The notes below the pieces were generated by a model. That model was not told where the DNA came from. It saw nothing but the letters and a program-made list of their open reading frames with translations, and made no database searches. A stretch of 64,000 bases of DNA from Endocalyx cinctus (Eukaryota; Ascomycota; Sordariomycetes; Amphisphaeriales; Apiosporaceae): the NCBI GenBank assembly GCA_001600455.1, contig BCKC01000002.1, positions 248,001 through 312,000 of the forward strand, read 5' to 3'. Below are positions 34,101 to 47,999 of this stretch, in pieces (position 1 is the stretch's first letter; each line of letters opens with the position of its first letter). Made by a program: the position numbers and the translations under genes.

Positions 34101-36247
34101 AAAAAAAAAAAAAAAAAGAAAAAGAAAGCGAGACGAAATAGAAGAATAAAGCACAAGATTACGAGAACAAAGAAGAAGAAGAAAGATTAAACACGAAGTA
34201 AAGATTTCACGCCTTTTTTATGCCGCTTCTCTTATTTATTTATTTTTATACGGGGGTTATAAAGGGGGACGGAACGGTGGAAGGTTTTATTATATATGTA
34301 CTGCTAGGTAATTAAAAAAAAACCACTTTCATACATATTAGGTACACCACTTATATATGTAAAATTACAAATGATTTCAAAGCAATTAAAGCTTATCTCA
34401 TTCTTTCCTTTTCTCTTCGTGTGCCCCTAAATAACCTTCTCCACATTCTTCCTCTCTCCGACTAGACCCGATTGAAGCGGCGCGGAAGAAAGTGTCATAT
34501 CCTTTATTTAGACCCTCGGCGGTGTGGGTAAGGTCCACCGTTCTTAGGTCGGTACCCTTGAACTCCATACCGGCAGTGGTCTGATGGAATTACATCGATC
34601 TCGTATCCTAGGTTTCCCTTCTTAGCCGTCGGCACCCGAATCGGTACCGAAAATCAAATGCGCTCCCATCATCGCCGACATTAGTCGAAATGCTGTATAT
34701 CTCAGACGGCCACTTCCTCGCCGTCGAGCCCAAGCCATCTTGTCAGCAATATACATGTACATGGAGAGAAAGAGAAATTTACCAAAAGTTTACTAAATTC
34801 AGGAAAGGTACAGCATTGTTTTCTTTACTGTAGACCGTCAGACTCGATCATACTTCTAAGCGGCTACCAGCTGAAATATCCGGGATCGTACACTTATGTT
34901 GTTTTCTTAATGCTCCATTCGTGTTAAACATCACCTTCGTAATTTGCTGTATTATACCTTTTACGTCTCTTTCTCTCTTGTTTGTGGTTCCGTCTCATCC
35001 CGTTGTCATGCCGGTGGTTTGCTAGGCTTGCATCGTGGTAGCAAACGGAACGTATAAGTCCTAGGACACGGAGAAGAAGTATAAAAGGATATCATCGGTA
35101 CTGATTGAGCCTTTTTTAAGGTCATTTTGGGTTGGAAGATACCGGGTTGGATGAGCTTTCTGTCTCCTAGTGAAATACCATTAAAGAAATACATGGGATA
35201 GGTATTGCTATAGCTTCATATATCAGTTTTCAGCCTTAATTTGGCGTCTAATTACATTATCGACAATGCATGTACTAATTTTTTATTTTTATTTTTATAT
35301 TTACGTAGGTACCATCATATGCTCAGGCAGAACTACAGGCATCTTCTGGTCTCATTGGACCTCGCAAGAGATGAGCCCAGGCCTAGATCTGTGGAAGATG
35401 CCAAATGAGTCAGAGCAAAATCACCACGGACTCAAGTTCCATCTATACATAAGAACTTTTTATTAAGTTGTTATAGAAGCTCGTGCTATAAAGGGGGTGA
35501 GACATTCATTCCATCAATTCTTCGGCTAACAATAATCTGATTGGATTAAAAGTCAGATTTCTGCGCCCTTCTAGTCGATCCATTCAAAGCAGAGCTGGCG
35601 TCAGCGATGAGCACATGAATGAGCACTCCTGCATACAAATTTCGAGCCATACATAGACGATAGACCGCCAATCAAATATTACACTTTCAAAACGCTAATT
35701 TACCTGTGAATATAGGATTCCTGGGGTTCGTAATAAAGACACTTTTTGTATATACTTGCTGGCCATGGACTTGACCAAATATACTCGTCAAAACCAAGTA
35801 TCTCCTTACCATCTGTACTTCGATCCATGATAATATATTTATTCTAAATAGGAGACATATTATAGTTCTTTGACTTCATTCATCTGTTATTTCATTGTCA
35901 TAATGGGAAAGAGTTCAAGTCTGATAAAAAGGTAAGGGAGTGAATACGCGTCTAGTTATAAATTCTAGCATCGGAAAGAGAACTGTGAGGTTTGACTCCC
36001 TCGTGGTTCTTCGTGACGGTAAAACGTCAAATTCCTGCTATCGGATAACTTGGGACCGGCCGTCTCTTGAAACTTGGGAGCCCTGCATTATCAGCTTCCG
36101 TCCTACTTCTATGTATACTATAGGTGCCTTAAACACAAAGAACTACATTCTCACCCTACCTCTGAAGGTGTAATTAATACGAAAGCCTAACCGTAATGAA
36201 CGATGAAACTCTGTTCCAGGGTCTTAGATATCAAGGACTACATTTAG
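34101..36247. other. Start of a gene desert
   Basis: After the ADH 3' UTR (A-rich, 34100-34200) no exon, RNA gene or clear repeat is seen. Frames are short and broken. Confidence 0.6.
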
Positions 36248-36438
36248 TGTCTGCGGCTACCCCCCAGGTAGCCCCAGCAGGATACGTCTATATAAGGGAG
36301 GGCTTCTGCCCCGAGTAGATAGAATAGGAGGTCAACAATCAATGCAATAGTTATAATGCAATAGTTATTCGACTCTTAAACTGCACCGCAGCCTCACTGT
36401 TAAGCTGTGTCTGCGTAACTGTGCTGCCCTACGCTCCA
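36248..36438. mobile_element. Solo-LTR-like fragment (retrotransposon remnant)
   Basis: About 190 bp running from TGTCTGCGG to CGCTCCA, with TG/CA ends, a promoter-like TATATAAGG at 36289-36297 and a pyrimidine-rich tail with repeated CTGTG/TGTCTGCG. It resembles fungal Copia-type LTRs by layout. Flanking 5-bp duplications are not evident and no internal gag/pol remains. Confidence 0.42.
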
Positions 36439-36541
36439 ACGTACCCCCATTCTTTGAAACTCTGTATGTAAACTCGATATAAACTGTACGCTGCTTTATC
36501 CCGACCGAAGTCTCGGCGAGTTGGTGTTCCTCGATCACAGC

Positions 36542-36698
36542 TGTAAGAGCATTTGGTGAATATACCCTGAATTTCCCGGTTCATCAACTCGGTTGATGTA
36601 GTTGCTACTATCCGCCTCTAGTATATATAGAGGGGGATATTCAAGGGTCTTGGATGCCAAACTTGCTTACCACATCCAATTATTATACCAACCGGTCA
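36542..36698. mobile_element. Second, different LTR-like fragment
   Basis: TGTAAGAGC to CGGTCA, with TATATATAG at 36622-36630 and CATCCAATTATTAT downstream of it. Layout suggests a degenerate LTR end; weaker than its neighbour. Confidence 0.28.
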
Positions 36699-39600
36699 GA
36701 ATAATGTAATGTAGTCTCAAATCTAGAATATATAGGAAGAGATTTCTCTTGCATGTTTTACAAGCATTGGCAAATGTTGTTTAAATCTTGCTGTGTGCAG
36801 TATCGTATTCACGCCAGGGTACATAGTCGTCAATCATAAGATGTGTTTTATAACATCGACAGCAAGTTTTCCGTATAAATTAGCCACTTCTACATTTGAA
36901 ATCTTTCACTCCAGGATCGTATAGTGGTGAAATAAAGTTAGCATTGAACATCAGATTCTGTTTTCTAATGTGTGCAAAGTTGAAAGTTTCCTTTCCCTTC
37001 AGCGAATTAAAATACCAACATAAAAACATTACAGCCGAAGCGATCGATGAAGCAGACCACATACATAGGTAAGATAGGTGAGTCGTCAGCGATTGAGCAG
37101 AGCCGCATCGCGATCAAGAAATGTCGACCCAAGGCATCGTCATATTATCCCACAGGTTCCTTGGTAAGCCACCTACTTCAATAATGATCATCCTGCGGTA
37201 CCTTTCTAGGCTGTTTCCATCAAATGGATGTTTACCGTCGATCTCGTGGCTCATAGATACGTTTGATGTTACGTTGTATATCGTATATTCTTGAGAGGCA
37301 AGTTTAAATTAATAATCATTTGGCCGCCCACCGGGGACGTCATTCATCTATATACATCCAGTGTAGTATCTGGGTCTTTTTTTTGCTCTCACTTTCTTAT
37401 TCAAAAGCAGTAAAAAGAAACTTGATAGACCGGAGAAAAAAACCGAGGGATACGCCCCAATTCCGGGCCACCCCGTAGAAAGCCGCAGATCATCTCCCCA
37501 AGGGGTAGATCGAACTTACGTCTTTAGCGTCATCTCGCAGCATTCTGGAAATATTCTAAGGTATGACTGTACCTATCAATAAAGGTAGGGTATTCAGGGG
37601 GGCATGTACGACTGGGAAATAGATTAACGTCGAAAGCGAAGAGAATACATGCAGGAAACTTTGTGTTAGATGCAGTTAAGCAAACTTTGGTTGTCATAAC
37701 CCGTCGCTTGTTTACCTCCTTTGCCGTTGCCGGACGGTGCATCCATTCAACGCCGCCACACACTTGATGCGCGAAGAACTCATGGAGATCCATTGCAGAT
37801 GGGGAAAACAAAAGAAAGAAAGGAAGAAGCGAGAAGGAAAAATCCGTTCGCAGCCGGATGCATTGCTTAAGCGACTGCATATATGTATGTACGACATACA
37901 AATGCGAAGTTTGAAGCCTGTCGGATCGTTTCTTTCATCTGCCATCTGCCATGCTACGATGTTTTTTCTGTTCAATAAATATAATTTGCAGCCTCGTAAA
38001 TGGAAGGAGACATTTTGAAAACGTGCAGGAGTTTTCCTCTGACCGGTGATTGACGATCCAAATAATGACTTTCTCCGTGCTGCTTGGTGATGATAACTTG
38101 ACACTTGACGAATATGAACAGTTGCATGGTAGTCTGTCAGAAAGAAGTCATATCGAATAATTCATGATGAGGTGAAGCTCTATCGATTTTCAAACGTCGG
38201 AAATGCTGACCAATCTACAATTGATCATCCTGCCTCAATATATTCGACAACTTCGGTAGCGTCATTATCAATAGTTACGAAATATACTGTGTACTAGATA
38301 ATAAAAAACCAAGAGATATTCTATCCCCACCGGGGTCTCGAGCTCTTGTCCATTTCATCCCACCAAGAAGCAGACAACCCACCGTAGCAGTGAGAGTGGA
38401 GTATCACGTATAGCTCGACCTGTGCTGCTACTTTCTACATGCAGTTTAGGCACAGCGAAGAGACATGCAAGAGTCCCAAATAGGATTGGAAATGGGATCT
38501 CGGTATACCGATCGCAGCCTAGGATGGGGGATTGATTTCTCCTGTTCTCTCTTGGGGGGAAACGCTCACACGGCGGGAGAGGCAAAGAGATCTGATTAGG
38601 TGCCCGGATTAAACTAACCTAATTGCATTGAACCGTTGGTTGTGGCTGGTGGGTTTCTTCTCTTTGATCTCATTATGCTAAATAATGTCACGGTTACTTC
38701 GCTAATATAATGATTTTTCTTGTGATATTCATTGAATGTATAATGAGCGTCGTGGGCGCGTGGAAAGGGTCTGGTACCCAGGCAGGAATGACATCAACGG
38801 ACGGGACGGGTAACTTAGAGTGACGGTGATGACGATGACGGTGGTGATGCTTCTGCCGCCGAAAAATAATAGGAACGTGGAGTCTTATTGTTTTATTTTT
38901 TTAAACGATGACTTTTTCGATGCCCAATGTATCTATGCTACGAGAAACATGCTTAAATGACGAATCGGGGTTAAAACCCGACGAGAAAATAGCTAGATAC
39001 GAAGAAAAGGTAAGAGCAACGAATCCTCGTTTCGGCGATATGGGCGATATGGGCGATACGGCGAATTGTAATTACGGGAGGACGGGCCCTCACTTTCATA
39101 AGCACAAGGTTCCTCGTCTCGTGGAAAGTGAAGCTGATGGTGTGCGGATGTAACTTTGCCAGTTCACTCACCATTACCCAAAAGACATTTGCTTGAAACT
39201 AAATCCCGTCTTGATAGGTGAGTTGATGGTTAGTGTCATCGACGATTTTTTGACCGTGGCGAATAGTAGCGAGCTCAATTGCCAATCTGCTGGGATTAGG
39301 GGTGAAGGAAACAACGTTATACAGATTGCATTATTTAATAGAATCCCTTAAGAAATTTGGGTATATTGTGTTGTTTATAGCAAGTAAAAATTGATCATTG
39401 GTGGATTACAACCTACCCACACTGCTATTTTTTTTTCTTCAAGTAGTGTATAAAAATATGGCATGACAAGATAAAAAAAAAGGGTCCTGAGATCGGAATG
39501 ATCCCGCGGCTTTAGGTGGTCGCATCGAGAGAACGAGTCTGATTGACGAAACACGGATGAAAGCATAACCGGTAGTGGCGTAAGGGTATGTGTATGGGTA

Positions 39601-42600
39601 GCTAGGAACCGCCGTTCGTGTTTAACTCGCCACACAAAAAGACGATTGACGTAACCGGGTCTGGCGGTTTGATCATCTCATCCCAGCCAGCATATTTGTA
39701 GGCGCCGCAACTCGGCATTCGCGTGCTCCTTGTCGTATACTTTCGCAAGTGATCAGCGCAAAGAGAGACGGATAGGTTGTATGTTGCAATGAACTTGCTC
39801 ACTCGAGTAAAAGAGAAAAGAAAGTCCCCAATCCATAGTGATCAGGAAAGAATGGTACATGATGGGGCATTTGCCAGATTTTAAAAGCAGAATATGTATG
39901 CAACATCATTGATCAACATCTTCTGGACAAATCATTCCTCTCAGAACAAAGAAGAAAGGAAAAACCATGAGAAAAATCGCCGACTGCCGGCAGCGGAACA
40001 CGCGGGCATATTATAATGTGGTATAGTACCGGGAGTTCCGTGGATGTGGCTGGCTGCAATAAAGGTAGTAGCAGTAGATATCTCTCCATAGACTTGATAA
40101 GAATGCCTTCTTATGTTCTTCATAATATATGATGTTTGAAACGAAATTCGGAATGAGTTTGGTAGGGTAGACGAGGTCTCTGTTGTCGCTCTGCAAATTT
40201 GCCCGGCTAAGGATTGTCGATATGGTAAAATGAAGGCTGTTAGTGGTAAATAGGCGAGGTAGTGTGTGGTTCTCACGAGTAATTTCGGGTATTCCAAGGA
40301 ACAAAAATCAACGCCTAGCCTGACGAGGCCGTTTCTAGTGCTACTGCGGGTACATCTAGCCCCCATAGTGTGCATGTAAGTGCGTACATGAACTGTTCCA
40401 ATGCACGTACGACTTACCACGACAGTAATGGGCGACACCTGACGATCATGAAGGATCATGTTCGCTCACAGCTTCTTACCCTCGGTGAAAGAATTATCCA
40501 AACTTTCGGGTTGGTTTCGTACCTGATATCCATAAAGACACCAGGAAAAAAAAAGAAGAAAAAAGGCCACATTGAGCCGGAGCATCCGACGTCATGCCAA
40601 TGCTCGCATAGTACTTTGTCAATAAAACGCATGCGCGAGACTGGTAATAAGCTTTCTCTCAGCTTACCAGCTTGCGTGGCTAGAGTAATCTAGGCAATAC
40701 CCGTTGATTAGTGCAGAGAGGTGAAAGGCTAATGTGGTAATTAATTCATCGGCCAGTTCAATCGTTTGAATTAACCAACAATGAAAAAGGGGATCCCTCA
40801 ATTTGCATTGCATCCCTTATTAATCTAAATGGCGTGAGTGGGTTATCCAAAGCCTTTCCGTATCTAGTCGAGGCTCCGAAAGGAACGATAAAACTGGTGA
40901 AACCGTTCATTGGTTTCTGAGGGAAAAGAGAGGCGTATTGGATGGGTGATAAAGGTAGCTGGATAGGTCACGCGTTGCTTAGGGCCTTAGCTAAAGTTAC
41001 AATGGACAAGCTACTGTGCAAGTCCCCTAAACTACCGGTAATAAGCACCGAAGCGAGGTAAGATCTAAGTAGCAAAACAGGCGCTAAACCCCGGGTACGC
41101 GTTGGGGGTGGGTGGCCGTAGTCTGGGGAAGACAAGGATTGAAGGCCGTGATGTGGGCGATAACAAGGACCAGGTAAGTTGATGGTGTGCTTCCATGCGA
41201 ACTACTCACTGCTGCATTTCTCGATCTACTAAACACTATCTGGTTATGGATGTGAACAGATCAGGTGGTTAGGCCTTGAACTGTAAGGGAGAGAAAGAGA
41301 AAAAAAAGTAAATCGGAGATCGTTCGTATTCATCATGTATAGATCATCCTAGCAGCCTAGATAGTTTATACGTTCTTCTCAAGGAATGAACAATTGCCAA
41401 GGAAAGCTAAATGCCCGGCATATAAGTTTGAGAAGGATAGACGAGCGCTTGGTTCATTTCGTCGTCCAAGCAGATTCGAGTTTACGTTTTCAGTTATCGG
41501 TCTTTTTATCTACCCGGATAGTGCCTGCAGGGACTCTTCTACCATGGAAGATATTAAGGAAACGTGGAACACCAACTTTGGGAACAGTAAATGGATGGTG
41601 CAACATGTGTGGCGCAGGTTTAAGACCATATGATTCGTTAGCTGCAATGAATAAAGTATTGATGATATTAATCCCTAGGCGTGCTACTTTGGTAATAATG
41701 AAGTCGCATTCGAAGGGTGGTATCAAGGTATAAAAGCGTGGAGCTGATTGCTGCTTGAACCGCCTATGACGACGAATGCATTATTCCACACATGAGGCTC
41801 GCTGGCTAAGATAAGGCTTGCTTCTTGAGCTTGATAATTTGGTAGGATATAATTAGTTCTCGTGTCCCTAATAATAATAATAATGATGATGATAATAATA
41901 ATAATAATTAATAGGAAAGAAGACAAATGGATAAATTTATTGCACAGGTTTGGTGCTTAGATGGATGGAGGATATACTACCCAGCATGAGCTCGAGATTA
42001 GAAGCCAATGGGCGTGCGTATTAGTGCTGCAGGGTGATCTAGAGACCCCTGAACATTTTTGAGCACCTGATCGCGGGCATTTCTATCCTTGGCTACTGTA
42101 GAACGGGCGTAGGGATGCCGAGTAAACCTTGCCATATTATTAGATGCGTGAAATGACGGAATACCACCTTTTGCCATTATCAGATTTACAAGTAAGATGA
42201 TTTCCAATGTATACCAGTATACAGTACAGTATTATGCTAGGATTGATAAGATTATAGATAAATGTAAAGACCAAACGAATCAAGATTTCTTCTTGGGGCT
42301 AAGATGCCATGCGACGGTACGGGATGGAGCTCGCTGCTAAAAGAAGGTTCATGATGCCGATCTCACCTTAAAGTTCAAGTGCTTTAAGGTCGCACATCGT
42401 TGGAGAAGGATGTTGGAGAATGGAGAAATGTGCATGTCGAGGGGGATAATTTTGGTAATTCGCCCCTGGACCAAGGGAAATCGGGATTGATCGTCCAAAT
42501 TGACCTTTACATTTCTAATTGATAGCGGTCGGTATCGTCGACAGTTACCTACCTCGACAGATGTCGATTTTGAGTTCAATTGAACCTGATGAGAAAATAT

Positions 42601-45600
42601 GGGAATAGACAATCAAGCAAGGGAGAATTAGTTGAAGTCGGCTTCACCGGGTCTTCACATACCGAGAAGCTTCTCCAAAATTTCAATTCGGAGTTTAGGT
42701 GAATGTCGAACGTTATGTCAGAGTTAACGTATCCCACGTCACATCGAGTCCGTCATTTGGTACATGTCGGGTGGTAGGCAGAGCTCTAATTTCCCACCTG
42801 CAGTGAGAGCAGTGCGAGCTAGTCACGAATCGAGTCACTCATGCCGTGAGATCGTCAGAAAAAACTACAGTTTAAAGAAATGTATGCAGGCCAGGTAGTC
42901 AATCCCATGGAAAAGTCTGGACAAATTAAATAACGCCTGTTGAAACGTAGGTAATAAGAGAAGGATAGCCGTTGGAATTCCCTAAGCCGCATCCCTTCAT
43001 ATCGGTAAGTGGTTATTGATTGCCGGTGGATGCATTAGGTGTAAGCGTTTAAAGGGATGCGAACACGATTTATCCAAATCATTTGACGTGACGAACCTTT
43101 TGAAAAAAATGGATTATGGGAGATACACTATGGCCGTTTAATGGTACAGTATAAAAGTGACTGAATGGTTAATCTTGGAGGGTGCTCTTGCTGACACCCA
43201 GAAATTAATGCAAGGTGAAAAAGAAGTTGATGTGGTGAGTTCATCTCACTCACCTTTATTCGTTTGGCGTCATGATTAGCATCAAGCTGCTCCAAGCGAA
43301 TCTGTAGTCCTCCGATTGTGACGAGTAGGTAGCAAGCTAGGATATGTAAGTTGAGCACTCGTTATAGCCATTTTCATGTGACCAAAAAGAGTTTGATAAA
43401 TTTAGGACGCGTGTGATGGGGCATGCCTATCCTTACCAATTCCTCGTTACTAAGAGGATAGGGGATATTCAAATTATAGCTATCGATTTGTATATTTTTT
43501 TTTCCCCCTTCTCAATGTGAGCAAGGCTCCGTCGGAACAGGCAAGTATTACCCATACTTTGATACGCAAGTCATTGCATGCACAGTGATATCGTTAAGAT
43601 CTTGTGATAATGCTTTTTCCGTTGACTCGAGGGCTTATTGACGAAGGTCTAGATTCAATATGTAAGTAAATACGAATGAGAGAGATCTTATCCGACTTTC
43701 CATGCCAATCATCCTTGCTAAATGTTCTTTTTACTTGAGTTACGTAGTAGTAATGGTAGGGTGCATAGGCTTGGGTGGGAATGGGTCTTGCATAACCTTT
43801 ACCTTAAGCCGTTGGTATCCCAAGCCAGAGTCGGCAAAAGATTGGTCGGATCGTTGCTGTAAGTTTGTCTTGATAGTTTTGTTTCTGGTGTTGGCATTAT
43901 CCCATATTATCACGTATTATCTAAAATGACGAATCAATCTAGATACAATACTGGACGTATGTACAAGTAAAGGCATCACCGGTATGGAAACAATGCAAAT
44001 GAATATTCGAGAATTAGTAATTACTTACTTAGTACAGAGTATGTTTAGTGTATTTCTTAGGCACCGCAGTGCACTAAAATATGTATTTTTAGTGACTCGA
44101 TAGCGCTGAACCAAATTTGGTAGAAGAGCGACTTCCGGCCGCTGGACCGATACGGATTGGTCCTTGACTGCTTGGCTGCGAGACGGATCTAAATCGCGTT
44201 TTCTAACAAAGTCGAAACTTCACTCGTGACTTGCTTTCAAATGTATGAGTTTTGCTAAAATTATAGATGTTTTGGTAGACAGAATTCTTGTAATGTAGTT
44301 GGGTTAGGGAGTGTAAATAAGTGAGTCGTCCTTAGCTGCATGGTTACATTTGATGAGGCATCATGTACATAATTGAAATCTGACGGGCAGTTCTTCGACT
44401 AAGACTGAGTAACCAACCAGCCACTCGGACGTTTGATCGAGTTTTATCTCCTTTGCCACGTTTTGATAAAAAAAAAAAAAGAGTTCTATGGGATGTTCTA
44501 GGCTGTTTGCAGCCCAACGTTGTCGAAAAGAAGATAGAGAAACAAAAAAAAAAAGTTGCATGTCACGCAGCTACTCCGATCCACCGAACTTGCAGCTGAC
44601 GATACCTAGAATAGCAAGGACTCGTTACAAAAATCCAGCCAAACGGCTACCAATGGATTTAATTCAAGTAGTTTATGAACATATTCGGATTGCCACAGCT
44701 GAAAAAAAACGGACTCTACCAAAAAAGGACATTCTCTTTTGTAAGAAAAACGTGAAACGCGGAAATTATCCCTCGGTGATGAGCCTTATCTCACCCTATC
44801 ATTCACGACAGATGACAGAGGTACTACGTAAGGCAAAATTTGGCTGTACGTTAGAGCATATCGTACACTGTATGATACAGTAAATACAGTAGATATTCAG
44901 GCACCGGCGGTCTTTAGCGATGCGAGTTCGTCAGCCCCTCGTAAGAAAACGAGTTTATTGTGTGCGCTCTCAGGAACAGTATTGCGATGGTGGGCGGCTA
45001 TCAAGCACTCTCGACCCACAGATAGCGTGGAGTCGGAAAGTTAGGTGGATGTCGTCTCACCCACCTGCATGTCTCATACGGCAGCTCGATGGGTACAATA
45101 GCCGTTGATGACTCTTTTCTGTGATTAATTCTTCCGTCAATGCCATCTCGCCGCAATATGACTAGGCGAGAGAGGTGTTGTTGGCTGAATGATGATGGTG
45201 GATATTCCGATCGGAACATATCAAAATCCCGAATCTCGGCTGCGGATATGATTGGGCTGTTTGTGATTTTATACATATATATATGTACCGTATATATAGA
45301 TAGCTGCAGGCCGCTGGATTGAATTCAATTATTACCTGATTATATCCAATATGAATATACGTAAAGCCTTGATCTTATTCCCCCTATTTCCTTACTGTAT
45401 ATACTGCCTAACTTAAGCTACTTCTCTCTCTGCGGTATCTTTACATATATGTACACTAGAGTTAAGGATCTTGATCGGAGGTGCGGCGAGAACGAGAATA
45501 ACTTAGTTTGGACTAGGGCCTGGGTATTTCTGATTCCCTGGATCTTTTTTTAGGTAACAGGTACGTAGAAGATTGGCGCCCAATCAAGTTGTTCTGGTAC

Positions 45601-46365
45601 GGACGGTGGTAGATAGGATTGGTCACATCTAACTCTTATGCAAGGTTTCCGGGTCCGCAGGGAATATATCATGTAAGTTTTATGTGTTTGACCCCCATCT
45701 TCCTGCTTTCTGCCTGGCAGTGCAAAGTGGAAACTCGATCAATGATATGTGCGCGTCTGTAAGGTAGCGTATGTATGCTATATGTGGGTAGAGAGAATGT
45801 AGCGAGGCGATTGGAAGACGAGGGACACGGTGCAGTTTAGAGGCGAAACGGGACTGGTCGAGACGCTGAGAAATACATGAAAGTGATTGCAACCATACGT
45901 ATGGATGCATGTATCTGCCTTGCTAATGTTGGTATTATTATAATTATTTTATACCCATCTATACTACTAGGCTGCTAGGTGCATAAATGGATATGATATT
46001 GCGATTTATGTAGTATATGCGTATGTACAAGTATATACATATACATACTGCACGTATGTATGGAGATATTAATCGGCCTCACGTTGGACCCATTTTCAAC
46101 GATCCAAGACCAAGGGTCCTACGTAGGAACCAACTCATTTGATCTAAGTACCTGATAAGTATTCATGTCATATATGTTATGTGCGTGTGTAACTTGAAGC
46201 TTACACCATAGTTTCACCGAGTTTGCTCCGTTTCAGTGACGCATATGCCGCATAACGATGATACAGTAGTAGGGTAAAATGCCCAAGAAAGATAGATAAA
46301 ATGTACGTCTTCTTAAGTATGGGAGCAGAGGCTGAAGGTTTGATCATGAACAAGGGGCCAGTAAT
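36699..46365. other. Gene desert, no features resolved
   Basis: Nearly 10 kb in which no exon pair, domain or RNA gene could be supported on either strand. Longest open stretches (such as 38908-39153 and 44488-44883 on +) have ordinary random composition. Moderately AT-rich rather than extreme, so old mutated transposons or long non-coding transcripts are both possible. Confidence 0.55.
41869..41910. repeat. (TAA/TGA)n trinucleotide microsatellite
   Basis: TAA/AAT units interrupted by GATGATGAT in the middle, 42 bases. Confidence 0.9.
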
Positions 46366-46409
46366 TGATGATGAATATGTATACGTTTAATCATGTATAT
46401 TCATCATCA
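46366..46409. repeat. Inverted repeat, 13-bp stem
   Basis: TGATGATGAATAT (46366-46378) and ATATTCATCATCA (46397-46409), loop of 18 nt, followed by further CATCAT units. Confidence 0.6.
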
Positions 46410-46758
46410 TTTATCATCATGCCCCGTGACTTTGTCTCTGTTTACTGTGTATTTCTGTTCTCTATTTATCACTAAGTGTATTAATAAAACAAAATATATA
46501 AACCTTTTCGAGTATAACCGCAATAGACTAGAACAATACAGTAATATACTTGCCTCCAGCTAGTATATATATATAAATATATACTCAGTTCTTATCAAGT
46601 TATTCAATTATTTTCAATCAATACATATATGAATAAAATGGGCCTACGTATCTACGTGTAAAAGATAAATAATATTCGATATTTTATCTGACTTTGCCTA
46701 AATTCTATATACGAGTAGGTGGGAATACTATGTACAAGTATGATGGTACGAAGACAGC

Positions 46759-46786
46759 CCTGTAGCCTGTAGCCTGTAGCCTGTAG
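46759..46786. repeat. Tandem repeat, four copies of CCTGTAG
   Basis: Four perfect 7-bp units followed by GCTGCAG. Confidence 0.9.
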
Positions 46787-46810
46787 GCTGCAGACGAGGA
46801 TAGCGTAGAG

Positions 46811-47999
46811 TACCTAGGTAATGTACAAGTACTGTGTAGTGTGGTATAATAGTATTTATTATACGGAGTACATGATATTAAATCTCAGTACTCCGTAGAT
46901 GCATTTTATACATCTCATGGACCGTAATAAGAACGGGTACGGAGTACTTAAGTTCAAAGTAGAGGCTACTCCGAGAAAGCTATGTCCTGTGATCAAAGCC
47001 CTTGCCCCGCTGTGGATACGGTTTCTAAGAAGCTATATAATTCAACCAATTGTAAATTTGTGTATGCCAAAACCCTGCAGAACAAGACCATGTCTAAAGG
47101 TGTAAGTGGCTATATGAACCGAAACGTGGGACCCTGACTTAACGAAAGATCAGCCCACTTAGAGTATTGGCCAGGTGTAGATCTACTTGATTTAAGAGTA
47201 ACTACCTAGGTATCTACCTAGGTAAATAGTGATATATTTACCTAGATTAGTTTATTTACTTACCCGATTCTTCTTATTATGATTATTTTTAAGCTATGTC
47301 TCTCCAAATGTGCGTGTGTGCGTGTGCGTGTGTGTGTGTGCGTGCGTATCCACTACGTGTTTGTGTCCATGTGTGTGTGTGTGGTGGGTATTACTTGAAA
47401 GAATAAGTGCTGTACTCCGTAGCCTCAGTATATATACTCTTCTTAAGCTACATATATGTCAAAGTAAAACACCATAAACAATTCTTATTTAATTTAATCA
47501 ATTTACTTCAATATTAAAATAGGCTCTCGTAGAAATCATAATTCGTAATATATATATATTCTTTAAATGAATTAAAAAGAAAACATGACGTAGTTATGAG
47601 CTGAAGTTGAATTGACTTTTGTAATGAATCCTTGAAAACCAACTCGGTCGAATCAGGTTCGGCTTATTATCACTACGAGGAAACGAATCCAAGTTTAAAA
47701 TATCAGCTTTATTGATCATAAATCAACGTCAACTGATCTCGCAGAGTTTTCTTTCTCTCTATTTCTCTCCCTCCCTATCTATCTCTATCGGTCATAGAAA
47801 TTATATAAGGATATCAGAAATATACTATGTAGTTGAAGAATATGAAGTAAAGTTATAGGTACGGAATACAGCGAATGTTTACCGACATCGTACTTAAAGT
47901 TAAAAATATTTTACGTATATATAGTACCTAGGTACGGGCTGATAGGATACTACAGTGCCTAGGTAAAAACTCATAGTATATACCTAAGGTACCTAGGTA
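46811..47999. repeat. Cluster of TACCTAGGTA palindromes
   Basis: Five perfect copies at 46811, 47203, 47215, 47925 and 47990, plus near matches at 47236, 47956 and 48180. TACGGAGTA/TACTCCGTA occurs in the same stretch at 46862, 46889, 46938 and 47413. No protein-coding signal here. Confidence 0.7.
47309..47383. repeat. GT-rich microsatellite
   Basis: Two blocks of alternating TG with CG interruptions (47309-47347, 47370-47383); could adopt Z-DNA. Confidence 0.85.

Noticed and set aside
38908..39153. Open frame of 81 codons on + with a GDMGDMGDT repeat
   Set aside because: Short, no homologue recognised, a GTAAGA donor inside it leads nowhere; cannot be supported as a gene.
42177..42185. Ninth ATCWGATAA match (minus strand) in the desert
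   Set aside because: No gene within 5 kb and about one match per window is expected by chance, so it is not counted as a functional site.
44488..44883. Open frame of 131 codons on +
   Set aside because: No domain, no introns or neighbours that fit, Lys-rich and random-looking; likely chance.
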